64,000 bases of DNA, from contig CAZFPL010000004.1 in assembly GCA_964521085.1 (NCBI GenBank), forward strand, positions 62,001 to 126,000. Reading direction: 5' to 3'. The notes under the pieces are model-generated. The model had not been told where the DNA came from. It ran no database searches and worked only from the letters and a program-made list of their open reading frames with translations. Positions 51,663 through 58,927 of the stretch are shown here, one piece after another (within the stretch, counting starts at the first letter, position 1; every line of letters starts with the position of its first letter). Made by a program: the position numbers and the translations under genes. The DNA comes from JAFGKK01 sp964521085 (GTDB taxonomy: Bacteria > Chloroflexota > Anaerolineae > Anaerolineales > RBG-16-64-43).

Positions 51663-51676
51663 ATGGTCCATGGTCT
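51663..51676 (+). repeat. heptamer repeat (ATGGTCN)2
   Basis: ATGGTCC and ATGGTCT after GAATCGGCG. It ends 5 bases before the stop codon of the ABC-F gene on the other strand. Confidence 0.75.
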
Positions 51677-51680
51677 CTTT

Positions 51681-53312
51681 CTACTCAAGCTTCCTCACGC
51701 TGCCGCCTTCCACTCCCCAAACCTCATTCGCCATCCGCTCGATGAAATACCGATCGTGCACCACGGCAAGCATGGTTCCATGAAACGCGGCCAGCGCCTG
51801 TTCGAAGGAGTCGCGGGAGGGGATATCGAGGTGGTTGATCGGTTCGTCGAGCAGGAGGAAGTTGCAGCCGCGGGCGACAAGCAGCGCAAGCAGGAGCCGC
51901 GCGCGTTCTCCGTAGGAAAGCGAGCCGAGGGGGGTGAACACGTCGTCGCCGGAAAAGAGGAAGTAGTGCAGGAAGCGACGCGCGTCGGTTTCGTCGGCGG
52001 CGATTTCGGCCTGGACGATTTCGAGGGCGTTGCGCGCCGGGTCAAGCGTTTCCTGTTCCTGCACCATGAAACCGGGACGCACATTCGCGCCGAGCTGCAC
52101 GCGGCCGGCAAGCGGGGGAAGCGCGCCGGCAATCGTGCGCAGGAGGGTCGTCTTGCCGCTGCCGTTGGCGCCGGTGAGCACCGCGCGCGCGCCGCGCCGC
52201 AGGCGCATGTCAACCCCCTCGAGGATAACGGTACTGTTATAACCCACAGAGAGACTCTCGAGTGTGAGAACATCGTTCCCGCCGGCGGCGGCCGGATCGA
52301 ATTCCAGCTTCATCCCCCATTCCCAGCCGGGCTTTTCCACGCGGTCCTCGGTCAGGAGCTTTTCGATCCGCCGCTCGATCTGCTTGGCGCGCTTCATCGT
52401 CCCCGCGCCGCGGTTGGCGAAGAACCCTTTGGCGAACCCGTCCTTGGTGTCCGCCTTGCCGCCCTTGCGGAAGCGCGAGATTCCGCGCAGGTGGCTGGCC
52501 GCGCTGCGCAAGTCGGCGATCTCCTGCTGCTGGTCGGAATACGCCTGCTCCTGGCGCGCGCGCTCCTCGTCTTTCTGATCGCGGTAAGCCGAGTAGTTTC
52601 CGTCGTATTCTTTCACTACGCGCGTGCGTGAATCGAGTTCGAGGATGCGCGTGACGGTCCGGTCGAGGAAAGTGCGGTCGTGCGAGACGACGAGCGCGCC
52701 GCCGCGGAAGGCGCCAAGCCATTGCTCGAGCCACTCGAGCATCGGCAGGTCGAGGTGATTGGTCGGTTCGTCGAGGAGCAGCAACTGCGGGTGTGCCAGG
52801 AGGACTCCGGCCAGCGCCAGGCGGGTCTTCTGCCCGCCGCTGAGCGTGGAGATACCCGCATCCAGCGGGATCCGGTCCAGGCCGAGGATGGCGAGAGTCG
52901 CAGCGACCGAGCCGGCGCCGTTCGGAACGGCGGCGAGGCGGTCGAGCGCCTCGTCATATGCCGCGTGAAGCGCTTTATCCTCTGGCGATTCCGCAAGCGC
53001 CGCGGCCAGGCGTTCGACCTCCACGCTCAGCCGGGGGAGATCGCCCTCGGCGTAGGCCAGGAACTCACCGAACGTCTCGCCCTCGGGGAGAACCAATCCC
53101 TGGGGGAGGTAACCGATCCGCAGAGAGTTCGGCTTTTGGACCGACCCGGAATCGGGCGGATCGAATCCGGCCAGGATGCGGAGCAGGGTGGTCTTTCCGC
53201 AGCCATTGGGGCCGACCAGGCCCGCGCGCTCGCCCGGGTTGAGGTTGAAGGAGACGGCGCCCAAGATGACGTTATCACCGAAGGATTTGCGGATTTGGCT
53301 GGCTGAAAGCAT
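51681..53312 (-). CDS. ABC-F family ATPase
   Basis: A 543-residue soluble protein with two ABC domains and no membrane part. ABC-F proteins act on the ribosome, either in translation control or in protection against antibiotics. First domain: GPNGCGKTTLL (about 38), LSGGQKTRLAL, LLLDEPTNHLD. Second domain: TGANGSGKTTLL, LSYGERARLLL, LLLDEPINHLD. The linker helices between them (VVKEYDGNYSAYRDQKDEERARQ...) are charged, with the crossing arm typical of the family. The start at 53312 begins MLSASQIRKSFGDN. A leader peptide ORF and a terminator hairpin stand in front, as in antibiotic-inducible ABC-F genes. Confidence 0.9.
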   Translation of the reverse strand: MLSASQIRKSFGDNVILGAVSFNLNPGERAGLVGPNGCGKTTLLRILAGFDPPDSGSVQKPNSLRIGYLPQGLVLPEGETFGEFLAYAEGDLPRLSVEVERLAAALAESPEDKALHAAYDEALDRLAAVPNGAGSVAATLAILGLDRIPLDAGISTLSGGQKTRLALAGVLLAHPQLLLLDEPTNHLDLPMLEWLEQWLGAFRGGALVVSHDRTFLDRTVTRILELDSRTRVVKEYDGNYSAYRDQKDEERARQEQAYSDQQQEIADLRSAASHLRGISRFRKGGKADTKDGFAKGFFANRGAGTMKRAKQIERRIEKLLTEDRVEKPGWEWGMKLEFDPAAAGGNDVLTLESLSVGYNSTVILEGVDMRLRRGARAVLTGANGSGKTTLLRTIAGALPPLAGRVQLGANVRPGFMVQEQETLDPARNALEIVQAEIAADETDARRFLHYFLFSGDDVFTPLGSLSYGERARLLLALLVARGCNFLLLDEPINHLDIPSRDSFEQALAAFHGTMLAVVHDRYFIERMANEVWGVEGGSVRKLE

Positions 53313-53330
53313 ATACGACCTGTGGGTGGA

Positions 53331-53360
53331 AAACAAAAACCGTGGGCAATGCTCCACGGT
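53331..53360 (-). terminator. attenuator hairpin in the ABC-F leader
   Basis: On the - strand: ACCGTGG, an 8-base loop that can pair further, CCACGGT, then TTTTGTTTT. This is an intrinsic terminator placed 19 bases before the ABC-F start codon. It is identical in stem and loop to the copy at 57526-57556. Its position between a short leader ORF and the gene suggests attenuation. Confidence 0.75.
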
Positions 53361-53364
53361 CGGA

Positions 53365-53416
53365 CCCCCGCTCGCGAATTCTTCGCGCCGGGAGATCGCC
53401 GGTGCTCATCGCTCGG
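53365..53416 (-). repeat. 52-bp double-hairpin element, copy 2, inside the ABC-F leader
   Basis: Same length and order as 702-753. First hairpin GCACCGG...CCGGCGC, second GCGAA-GAA-TTCGC. It is absent from the second leader copy at 57.5 kb, so it was probably inserted here. It may add an anti-terminator or another stem to the leader. Confidence 0.7.
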
Positions 53417-53447
53417 GGGGCAGGCGAGCTGCCCAAAAGAACGGATT

Positions 53448-53468
53448 TTACAGGTCGACAGTGCGCAT
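53448..53468 (-). CDS. leader peptide MRTVDL of the ABC-F gene
   Basis: A six-codon ORF (ATG to TAA) with GAAAGGA 9 bases upstream, located 135 bases before the ABC-F start and before the terminator hairpin. The second locus encodes MRTIDL at the same place with the same Shine-Dalgarno; the single amino-acid change is conservative, which argues that it is translated. A ribosome stalled on it by an antibiotic would change folding downstream. Confidence 0.65.
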   Translation of the reverse strand: MRTVDL

Positions 53469-53491
53469 TCGAGGGAATCCTTTCAACATGA

Positions 53492-53500
53492 ATTTTACCA
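53492..53500 (-). promoter_or_regulatory. extended -10 promoter of the ABC-F leader
   Basis: On the - strand TGGTAAAAT, an extended -10 form, about 25 bases before the leader ATG. The TGGTAAAA is kept at the second locus (57673-57680 region). A -35 element is not evident, as usual for extended -10 promoters. Confidence 0.5.
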
Positions 53501-53699
53501 TCATTATCGGCGAACCGGCATGAGTATGACGTGACGGAACCTCCTTCCGCAGCGGCCCTAGGCGGAATTTTTCTCGGGTAAAATATCGGCGGGAGAATAC
53601 ACGGCACGCTGAAGCCGCGGATTTACGGATCAGGTGATGCGGGGCGCGCCCCTTCGATTTCGCGGAGGGCCTGGATTGCGGAAAGGGAGGAAGGTTGTT

Positions 53700-54611
53700 A
53701 TGAAAAAGATGGAATTTATGTGGAAGGACGTTTCGGACGTACCCGGGATTGAGACCCGGGCCGAGCAGGCGCCGGATTTGCGCCGGGATCTGATCCAACT
53801 AGGTTTCCGGTCCGCCGGATACGTGCAGCGATGGAACCCCTGGGTGACGGAAAAGAAAACCGCCGATCTTGCGAAAAAGATTTACGATGAATCCACCTCC
53901 AAGATGATAACGGGCACAGACTGGGTTCAGGAGATCTATGCAAGCCCTGACGGCCGCGCACTGGCCTCGCTGCGCATGACCCCCGTCGGCCCGGCCGTAA
54001 ACTTCCGCAGTGTCTCCGAGGGAGGTTGGGTTGTGGATACGGGTTCCGGAATGGCGCGCGGCGCGCGCTACCGGATGAATCCCTTTGGCCTGATGGCCAA
54101 GCTCGGCGGGGCGCTTCGGCCCGTCAAAACCAAGGCTGACTCGGGATACTTCAACCATGAGGAAGCGGCCGGTATGGCGGAGCTGTGGGAACTGCACAAG
54201 CAGCGCGTGCAGTCGATCCTGGAAAGCAACGGGCAGAAACTCCGGCTGCAGGGCGGGACTGCCGTCTATGTCGCCGGCGCTTATCATCTCCACCGGATAC
54301 TCGTTTCCGAGTCGGAGGCAACCGGGCGATTCTTACGCATTCTTTCTGTGGCGAGCCGGGTTTTGACCGTGGTTATCGGTTTGTTCTTTTGCATCGCCCT
54401 TCTCGCACTTTACAACATGGGGCGGGTTAATTTTCCGACGACGATGCTCATCATCGGATTGACTTTTCTAGGCGTTCTGGGCGCAATGATCTTGTCAACG
54501 GAGGTTTTTCACGGATATATTCTACCCAGGCTTGCGGGACCGCCGCCGATGATGCTGGACGATCTTCTACGGGAGGTCCAGTCGCATTCCGCCCCGCCTG
54601 CCGCGGAGTAG
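53700..54611 (+). CDS. membrane protein of unknown function
   Basis: An unrecognised 303-residue protein: a soluble part of about 215 residues with mixed alpha/beta character (RRDLIQLGFRSAGYVQRWNPW ... VNFRSVSEGGWVVDTGSGMARG) and two membrane helices near the end (about 228-248 and 255-275), then a cytoplasmic tail. ATG at 53700 after GGGAGGAAGG. It is divergent from the ABC-F gene and stands alone. Confidence 0.65.
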   Translation: MKKMEFMWKDVSDVPGIETRAEQAPDLRRDLIQLGFRSAGYVQRWNPWVTEKKTADLAKKIYDESTSKMITGTDWVQEIYASPDGRALASLRMTPVGPAVNFRSVSEGGWVVDTGSGMARGARYRMNPFGLMAKLGGALRPVKTKADSGYFNHEEAAGMAELWELHKQRVQSILESNGQKLRLQGGTAVYVAGAYHLHRILVSESEATGRFLRILSVASRVLTVVIGLFFCIALLALYNMGRVNFPTTMLIIGLTFLGVLGAMILSTEVFHGYILPRLAGPPPMMLDDLLREVQSHSAPPAAE

Positions 54612-55045
54612 AGAGCGCCCGAACCTACGCCGCATCCGGCGCTGCAACCGTTGAGGCCGCACTCGGCGGAATCACCGGGCACGGCTCTGGCCCCCGCTTC
54701 GCATTTACAGTCTCATTCAAAAACAAATCTGATGGCAGCATGCTCCCCGGCTTCGTAATCGCTTCCGTTCCCAGAGTTCACGGGAACAGGGGCACTCTGT
54801 GAGGGCGGGCTTTAATAAAAGCACGTTGGAATTAATTAAGCCCGCATGCTAGTGCAAGCCTGGCCCGGCGAAAATGACTCAAAATGTTTTTTTTTAGATT
54901 TCCGGGTAAAATGTTTGCTGGTAGAAGTCAGGCCAAGCGGCTGAGATACCGTCCTTTGGCCGTCATTACTGTTTATATATCAACCCTCGAATATTCACGA
55001 CGACAAATGATATAAGGATCGTTCTACAAAGAGAAGGAGTTAAGT
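54612..55045. other. non-coding stretch
   Basis: About 430 bases without a convincing ORF, repeat or RNA. It becomes AT-richer toward the end, where the promoter of the hydrolase gene must lie (GTTTATATATC, ATGATATAAGG), but no clear -35/-10 pair can be fixed. Confidence 0.4.
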
Positions 55046-55894
55046 TTGAATATTCCTCCGGAACGCTACACCAAAATCAATTCGATAAAAACCCGATATT
55101 TTGCGGAAGGCGAAGGCTCGCCGGTCGTCCTCATCCACGGCTTGGGAGGTTCCGCGTCGGGCTGGCTTCTGAGTTTCAGCGCCATTGCCGGCCGGCATCG
55201 CACCTATGCACTCGATCTGATCGGGCATGGACGGACCGATCCGCCGGAATCCGGATCGCTGAACGCCGCCGATCTGGCCAGGTTCGTGATCGGTTTCATG
55301 GCGGAATTGAAAATCGAACGCGCTCACATCGTTGGGCACTCGATGGGCGGCGGCATTACCCTGCAGATCGCAATCGACTTTCCGGAACGAGTGAATAAAT
55401 TGGTCCTGGCAGACAGTATCGGGCTTGGCAAAGAGTCAATATTACTTGCCCGCATTGCGAGTCTTCCCCTGCTCGGTGGATGGTTGTTTTCACGGGATTA
55501 CCGTCCCGATAAAAAAAGGTATGCTGACGGGCTTCGATCAGGAGCACGGAATGCCGCATATATCACCGATGAACTGATCGATACCCTATATCTTATCGAG
55601 AGAGGCCCGGAACACGCAAGAATAGTACACAAAATTTTTCGCTTGTGGTTCGATTGGACCGGGCAAAAGAAAAGCATGTACGGCCCCATTCTTCGAAACC
55701 TGCCGGCCATCCAAAATCCCGCATTGATCATTTGGGGGCGGCAGGATACGACGGTTCCGCTTTCGCACGGGGAATTGGCCGCGAAGAGCATCCCCAATGC
55801 GCGCCTGGAAGAAATCGACCAATGCGCGCATGTCCCCATGTTTGAGCAGCCGGAGATATTCAATCGTCTGGTGCTGGAGTTTTTGAACGAATAA
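55046..55894 (+). CDS. alpha/beta hydrolase
   Basis: A 282-residue soluble hydrolase. Oxyanion motif HGLGGSASGW (about 28), nucleophile elbow GHSMGGG (about 99), acidic residue in WGRQDTTVP (about 233), and catalytic His in CAHVPMFEQPE (about 261). The catalytic set is complete. The cap region has a TRP-like helix set as in C-C bond hydrolases and esterases. The start is TTG at 55046 after GAAGGAG. Substrate unknown. Confidence 0.85.
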   Translation: MNIPPERYTKINSIKTRYFAEGEGSPVVLIHGLGGSASGWLLSFSAIAGRHRTYALDLIGHGRTDPPESGSLNAADLARFVIGFMAELKIERAHIVGHSMGGGITLQIAIDFPERVNKLVLADSIGLGKESILLARIASLPLLGGWLFSRDYRPDKKRYADGLRSGARNAAYITDELIDTLYLIERGPEHARIVHKIFRLWFDWTGQKKSMYGPILRNLPAIQNPALIIWGRQDTTVPLSHGELAAKSIPNARLEEIDQCAHVPMFEQPEIFNRLVLEFLNE

Positions 55895-56091
55895 TTTCCA
55901 ATAATCATGATGCCGGGCAAGCAGGGTAGGCCGGCCGGTCCTTCGTCCCCGGCGGAACACCGCCGCCGAGGACAAGCTTCTTAAACGCACAGGGCCAAAG
56001 AATCCCGAGAACCCGCGCACTCTCCCGCTTCGCCAATCCGACTTCAGGCGCGAGGGCAGGCCTTTTCGTTGAGAATGATAGAGGGTGACGA

Positions 56092-57384
56092 TTATGACTT
56101 TATGTGTCCACGCGTAGTCGGCATAGTTTGCCGCGGCGCGGCCGTATCCTCAACATGCACCACCGACGGGATGCAGAGCGTGGTGATTCCCATTGCGGCG
56201 ATCACGATCCCGCCGGCGATCCACCAGATCTCAACCCCGAAAGTGTCCGCGACCGGACCGGCCAGCAGGAGCCCAAGCGGCGCCAGGCCCTGGGTGATGC
56301 TCGAAATGAGCGAGAGCACCCGCCCCTGCATCTCCGGCGGGATGAGCGCCTGGGCGATCGCGCCGCTGAGGCCGAGGACGATCGATTCCAAAAAGCCGAC
56401 CGCGAAGATGGCCGGGAGGGCGGCCGCAAAATACGCGGACGGGATCAACGCGATGGCGATGAGGAGCAAACCGTCGAGTGCCAGCGCGAGCATCTGGGTG
56501 ACGATCCGGCGCCGGAAACCTCCCCACAGGCTGAGGATTATTCCCCCGATGACCGTTCCTATTCCAGCCGCCGCTTCCCAGGCGCCGAGCTCGGGCGCGC
56601 CGCCGCGGAAATGATCGAGGACCATCAGCGGGGCGAGGGAGCCCGCGGCGCGGCCGAGCATATAGATGAGGATGCCGATCCCGCACAGAATCAGGAGCGG
56701 TTTCCAGCCCAGGATAAACAGCATTCCCTCGCGCATGTCCGCCCATACGCCCGGTTTTCCGCCGGGCCCTTCCGGCGCCGGCTTTCGCACCGGCTGCGGA
56801 ATGGCGATGACCAGGAGCGGCGCGATGGCCGGGACGGCAGTCGCGACGTCGATCGCCAGGATCGTCTGCATCGGGAGCGCCATCATCGCCAGCGCCCCGA
56901 GCGGTGGGATGAAGATCGCGGCCGTGCCCCCCAGGAGCTGGTTGAGCCCGCCGACGCGCGACAGGTGCTCACGGGGGACCATCAGCGTCGTCGAGGCCTG
57001 CATGGCGGGCCAGTGAAAAGCCGAGCCGATGGACCGAACAACCAGCAGCGCGTAGATGCTTGCGACGCCGGCCAAACCCCGCCAGAACAGGAAAGCGAGA
57101 AACAGCGTGGCCGCCGCGATCAGAGAGTCGGCGGCGATCATCACCGCGCGCCGGTTCCAGCGGTCGACCAGGGCCCCGGCGAAGGGCCCGAGCAGGATCT
57201 GCGGGAGGAGCGCGGCGAGGGTGGCGAGGCTCAGCACCGTCGCCGAGCCGGTGGTCGAGGTGAGCCACCAAACGAGCGCGAACTGGACGAGCGCGCTACC
57301 CAGAAGCGAGAACGCCTGGCCGGTCCAGACGATCAGGAAAGAGCGGGGGATTTTACCGTCCGGCAAATTGGCTGCCATGGACAT
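56092..57384 (-). CDS. Mef-like MFS efflux transporter
   Basis: A 430-residue major facilitator with about twelve helices. It closely follows the macrolide-efflux (Mef/MFS_3) pattern: WTGQAFSLLGSALVQFALVWWLT near the start (in shorter pieces WTGQAFSLLG, FALVWWLT), GPFAGALVDRWNRRAVMIAAD (about 72), SIGSAFHWPAMQA, and MQGRVLSLISSITQGLAPLGL in the second half. Likely role: drug export. A copy of the ABC-F leader (leader ORF, attenuator, ABC-F start) lies 140-260 bases upstream on the same strand and probably supplies its control. Start ATG 57384 or 57378; neither has a good Shine-Dalgarno. Confidence 0.8.
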   Translation of the reverse strand: MSMAANLPDGKIPRSFLIVWTGQAFSLLGSALVQFALVWWLTSTTGSATVLSLATLAALLPQILLGPFAGALVDRWNRRAVMIAADSLIAAATLFLAFLFWRGLAGVASIYALLVVRSIGSAFHWPAMQASTTLMVPREHLSRVGGLNQLLGGTAAIFIPPLGALAMMALPMQTILAIDVATAVPAIAPLLVIAIPQPVRKPAPEGPGGKPGVWADMREGMLFILGWKPLLILCGIGILIYMLGRAAGSLAPLMVLDHFRGGAPELGAWEAAAGIGTVIGGIILSLWGGFRRRIVTQMLALALDGLLLIAIALIPSAYFAAALPAIFAVGFLESIVLGLSGAIAQALIPPEMQGRVLSLISSITQGLAPLGLLLAGPVADTFGVEIWWIAGGIVIAAMGITTLCIPSVVHVEDTAAPRQTMPTTRGHIKS

Positions 57385-57509
57385 GGATTATACGGAATTT
57401 CATCAACGCTGCTGGATCCCGGCGCACAAACCGGATTGAGGTTGAAGTAGACGCCGCCCAAGATGACGTTATCAACGAAGGATTTGCGGATTTGGCTGGC
57501 TGTTATCAT
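57333..57509 (-). pseudogene. truncated ABC-F gene start
   Basis: The first 26 codons read MITASQIRKSFVDNVILGG and so on, matching the ABC-F protein at 53312 (MLSASQIRKSFGDNVILGA), up to FNLNP (about 57432). The frame then runs into unrelated sequence and ends at 57333, 52 bases inside the MFS gene in another frame. Translation of this remnant could couple to the MFS start. Confidence 0.8.
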
Positions 57510-57525
57510 ATGAGACCTGTGTGGG

Positions 57526-57556
57526 AAAACGAAAACCGTGGGCAATGCTCCACGGT
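57526..57556 (-). terminator. attenuator hairpin upstream of the Mef-like gene
   Basis: ACCGTGG, the same 8-base loop, CCACGGT and TTTTCGTTTT on the - strand, identical in stem and loop to 53331-53360. Confidence 0.75.
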
Positions 57557-57620
57557 CGGAGGCCATACTTGGCGAAACCGCCTCATATGACTCAGATGAG
57601 CTGCCCGGAGAATACGGACT

Positions 57621-57641
57621 TTACAGGTCGATAGTGCGCAT
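57621..57641 (-). CDS. leader peptide MRTIDL upstream of the Mef-like gene
   Basis: A six-codon ORF (ATG to TAA) matching MRTVDL at 53448 except for Val to Ile, with the same GAAAGGA upstream. Between leader and hairpin lie 64 bases that differ from the first copy, which carries the 52-bp element here. Confidence 0.6.
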   Translation of the reverse strand: MRTIDL

Positions 57642-57804
57642 TCGAGGAGATCCTTTCGGTGGAACGCATGGCGTTTTACCACGCTTATTGATGGAAAGGC
57701 AGTTCAAGGATGGATGAAATACGGGCCAATATGTAGGAACCCATTTGGATGCATATTGACCGGTTTAGAGATTATTATGAGGCGATGAAGCTGAGCTTTG
57801 GTTA

Positions 57805-57832
57805 TTGATGTGAACCCAAAAAGATATATACT
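57805..57832 (+). promoter_or_regulatory. candidate promoter of the caspase-CHAT operon
   Basis: TTGATG (57805-57810) and TATACT (57827-57832) are 16 bases apart in an AT-rich patch. A transcript from here would have a leader of about 240 bases before the caspase gene. The rest of the 430-base non-coding stretch 57642-58077 shows no gene. Confidence 0.4.
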
Positions 57833-58030
57833 GCTAAGTGGATTTCCATAAAGCTGGAAGACGAATTCGGTTATTAGTATGTCGGGCTTCATGGAGGGGA
57901 ATTAAAAGAGCGCCCTAACAAACCATATTCCTCGCATCTCTACGCTGCGTCGGCGAACGGTCTCGCCGTGCCCATACGGTTGTTCGGAGTTGAAGTTTAG
58001 CAACTCTCGAAGGGGGATGGAGGGATTCGC

Positions 58031-58056
58031 GGAACAAACACCCTCATGTTTGTTCC
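58031..58056. promoter_or_regulatory. inverted repeat before the caspase-CHAT operon
   Basis: GGAACAAAC (58031-58039) and GTTTGTTCC (58048-58056) are perfect 9-base arms around an 8-base spacer, ending 8 bases before the Shine-Dalgarno GAGGAGG. It could be an operator for a repressor or an RNA hairpin limiting expression of a toxic operon. Confidence 0.6.
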
Positions 58057-58077
58057 TGTTCAAGAGGAGGATTGACA

Positions 58078-58923
58078 ATGGCGAAAGGCATTTCGGTCCA
58101 TATCGGGTTGAACAAGGTAGATCCACGTCACTATGCCGGCTGGGATGGCACACTCGGGGCTTGTGAGGCGGACGCCACGAGCATGGAAGGGATCGCGAAG
58201 GGCACAGGCTATAAGACCCGCGTCCTGCTGACGCGGGCGGCTACGCGGCGGAAGGTTCAAAGCGTCATCCGCGATGCCGCCGCCCATCTTATCGCGGGGG
58301 ATATCTTCCTCCTGAGTTATGCGGGCCATGGCGGGCAAGTGCCCGACGTAAGTGGCGATGAGCCGGACGACAGCGACGAGACCTGGTGCCTGTACGACGG
58401 CGAACTGATCGACGATGAGTTATTCGAGTTGTGGAAGGGTTTTGCGCCCGGCGTCCGTGTCCTGGTGTTCTCCGACAGCTGCCACAGCGGAACCGTGACG
58501 CGCGCCGCCCGAGGCGAGCTCGATCTCGGCGGCGTTTCGACGGAGCTACGTGCATTCGGGATCGAAAAACCGGTCTTCCGTTTCATGCCCCCCGACGTCG
58601 CGCGAAAGACGTATATCGCCAACAGGAAGTTCTACGATGACCTTGGCAAGAGCGTCCCGACGGAAAAAGGAGCGCCGGCCGCCACGGTGCGGCTGATCTC
58701 CGGCTGCCAGGATGACCAGTCCTCCTCGGATGGGCCCTTCAACGGTCTGTTCACCGGCACGCTGCTCAAGGTGTGGAACAACGGCGCATTCAAAGGCGAT
58801 TACGCGCGTTTCCATGCCGAGATCGTGAAGAATATGCCGCGCTGCCAGAAACCGAATCACTTCGTCATCGGACCTAAAGCCCAGGCTTTCGACCGGCAGA
58901 GACCTTTCTCCATCGAGGGGTAA
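58078..58923 (+). CDS. caspase-like protease (metacaspase type, peptidase C14)
   Basis: A 281-residue protease with a caspase fold and no extra domain. The start KGISVHIGLNKVDPRHYAGW is typical of bacterial caspase-like proteins. Catalytic His84 stands in LSYAGHGGQVPD and catalytic Cys135 in VFSDSCHSGTV, both with the conserved surroundings. SGCQDDQSSSDGPFNGLFT is the usual substrate-pocket segment near 220. GAGGAGG precedes the ATG at 58078 (a TTG two codons earlier is less likely). First gene of a tight operon with a TPR-CHAT protease 4 bases on and a gasdermin-like gene. Probable role: processing of that partner after a trigger. Confidence 0.88.
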   Translation: MAKGISVHIGLNKVDPRHYAGWDGTLGACEADATSMEGIAKGTGYKTRVLLTRAATRRKVQSVIRDAAAHLIAGDIFLLSYAGHGGQVPDVSGDEPDDSDETWCLYDGELIDDELFELWKGFAPGVRVLVFSDSCHSGTVTRAARGELDLGGVSTELRAFGIEKPVFRFMPPDVARKTYIANRKFYDDLGKSVPTEKGAPAATVRLISGCQDDQSSSDGPFNGLFTGTLLKVWNNGAFKGDYARFHAEIVKNMPRCQKPNHFVIGPKAQAFDRQRPFSIEG

Positions 58924-58927
58924 AAAA

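Noticed and set aside
56104..57450. 448-codon ORF antisense to the Mef-like gene
   Set aside because: Charged low-complexity translation opposite a clear MFS protein.
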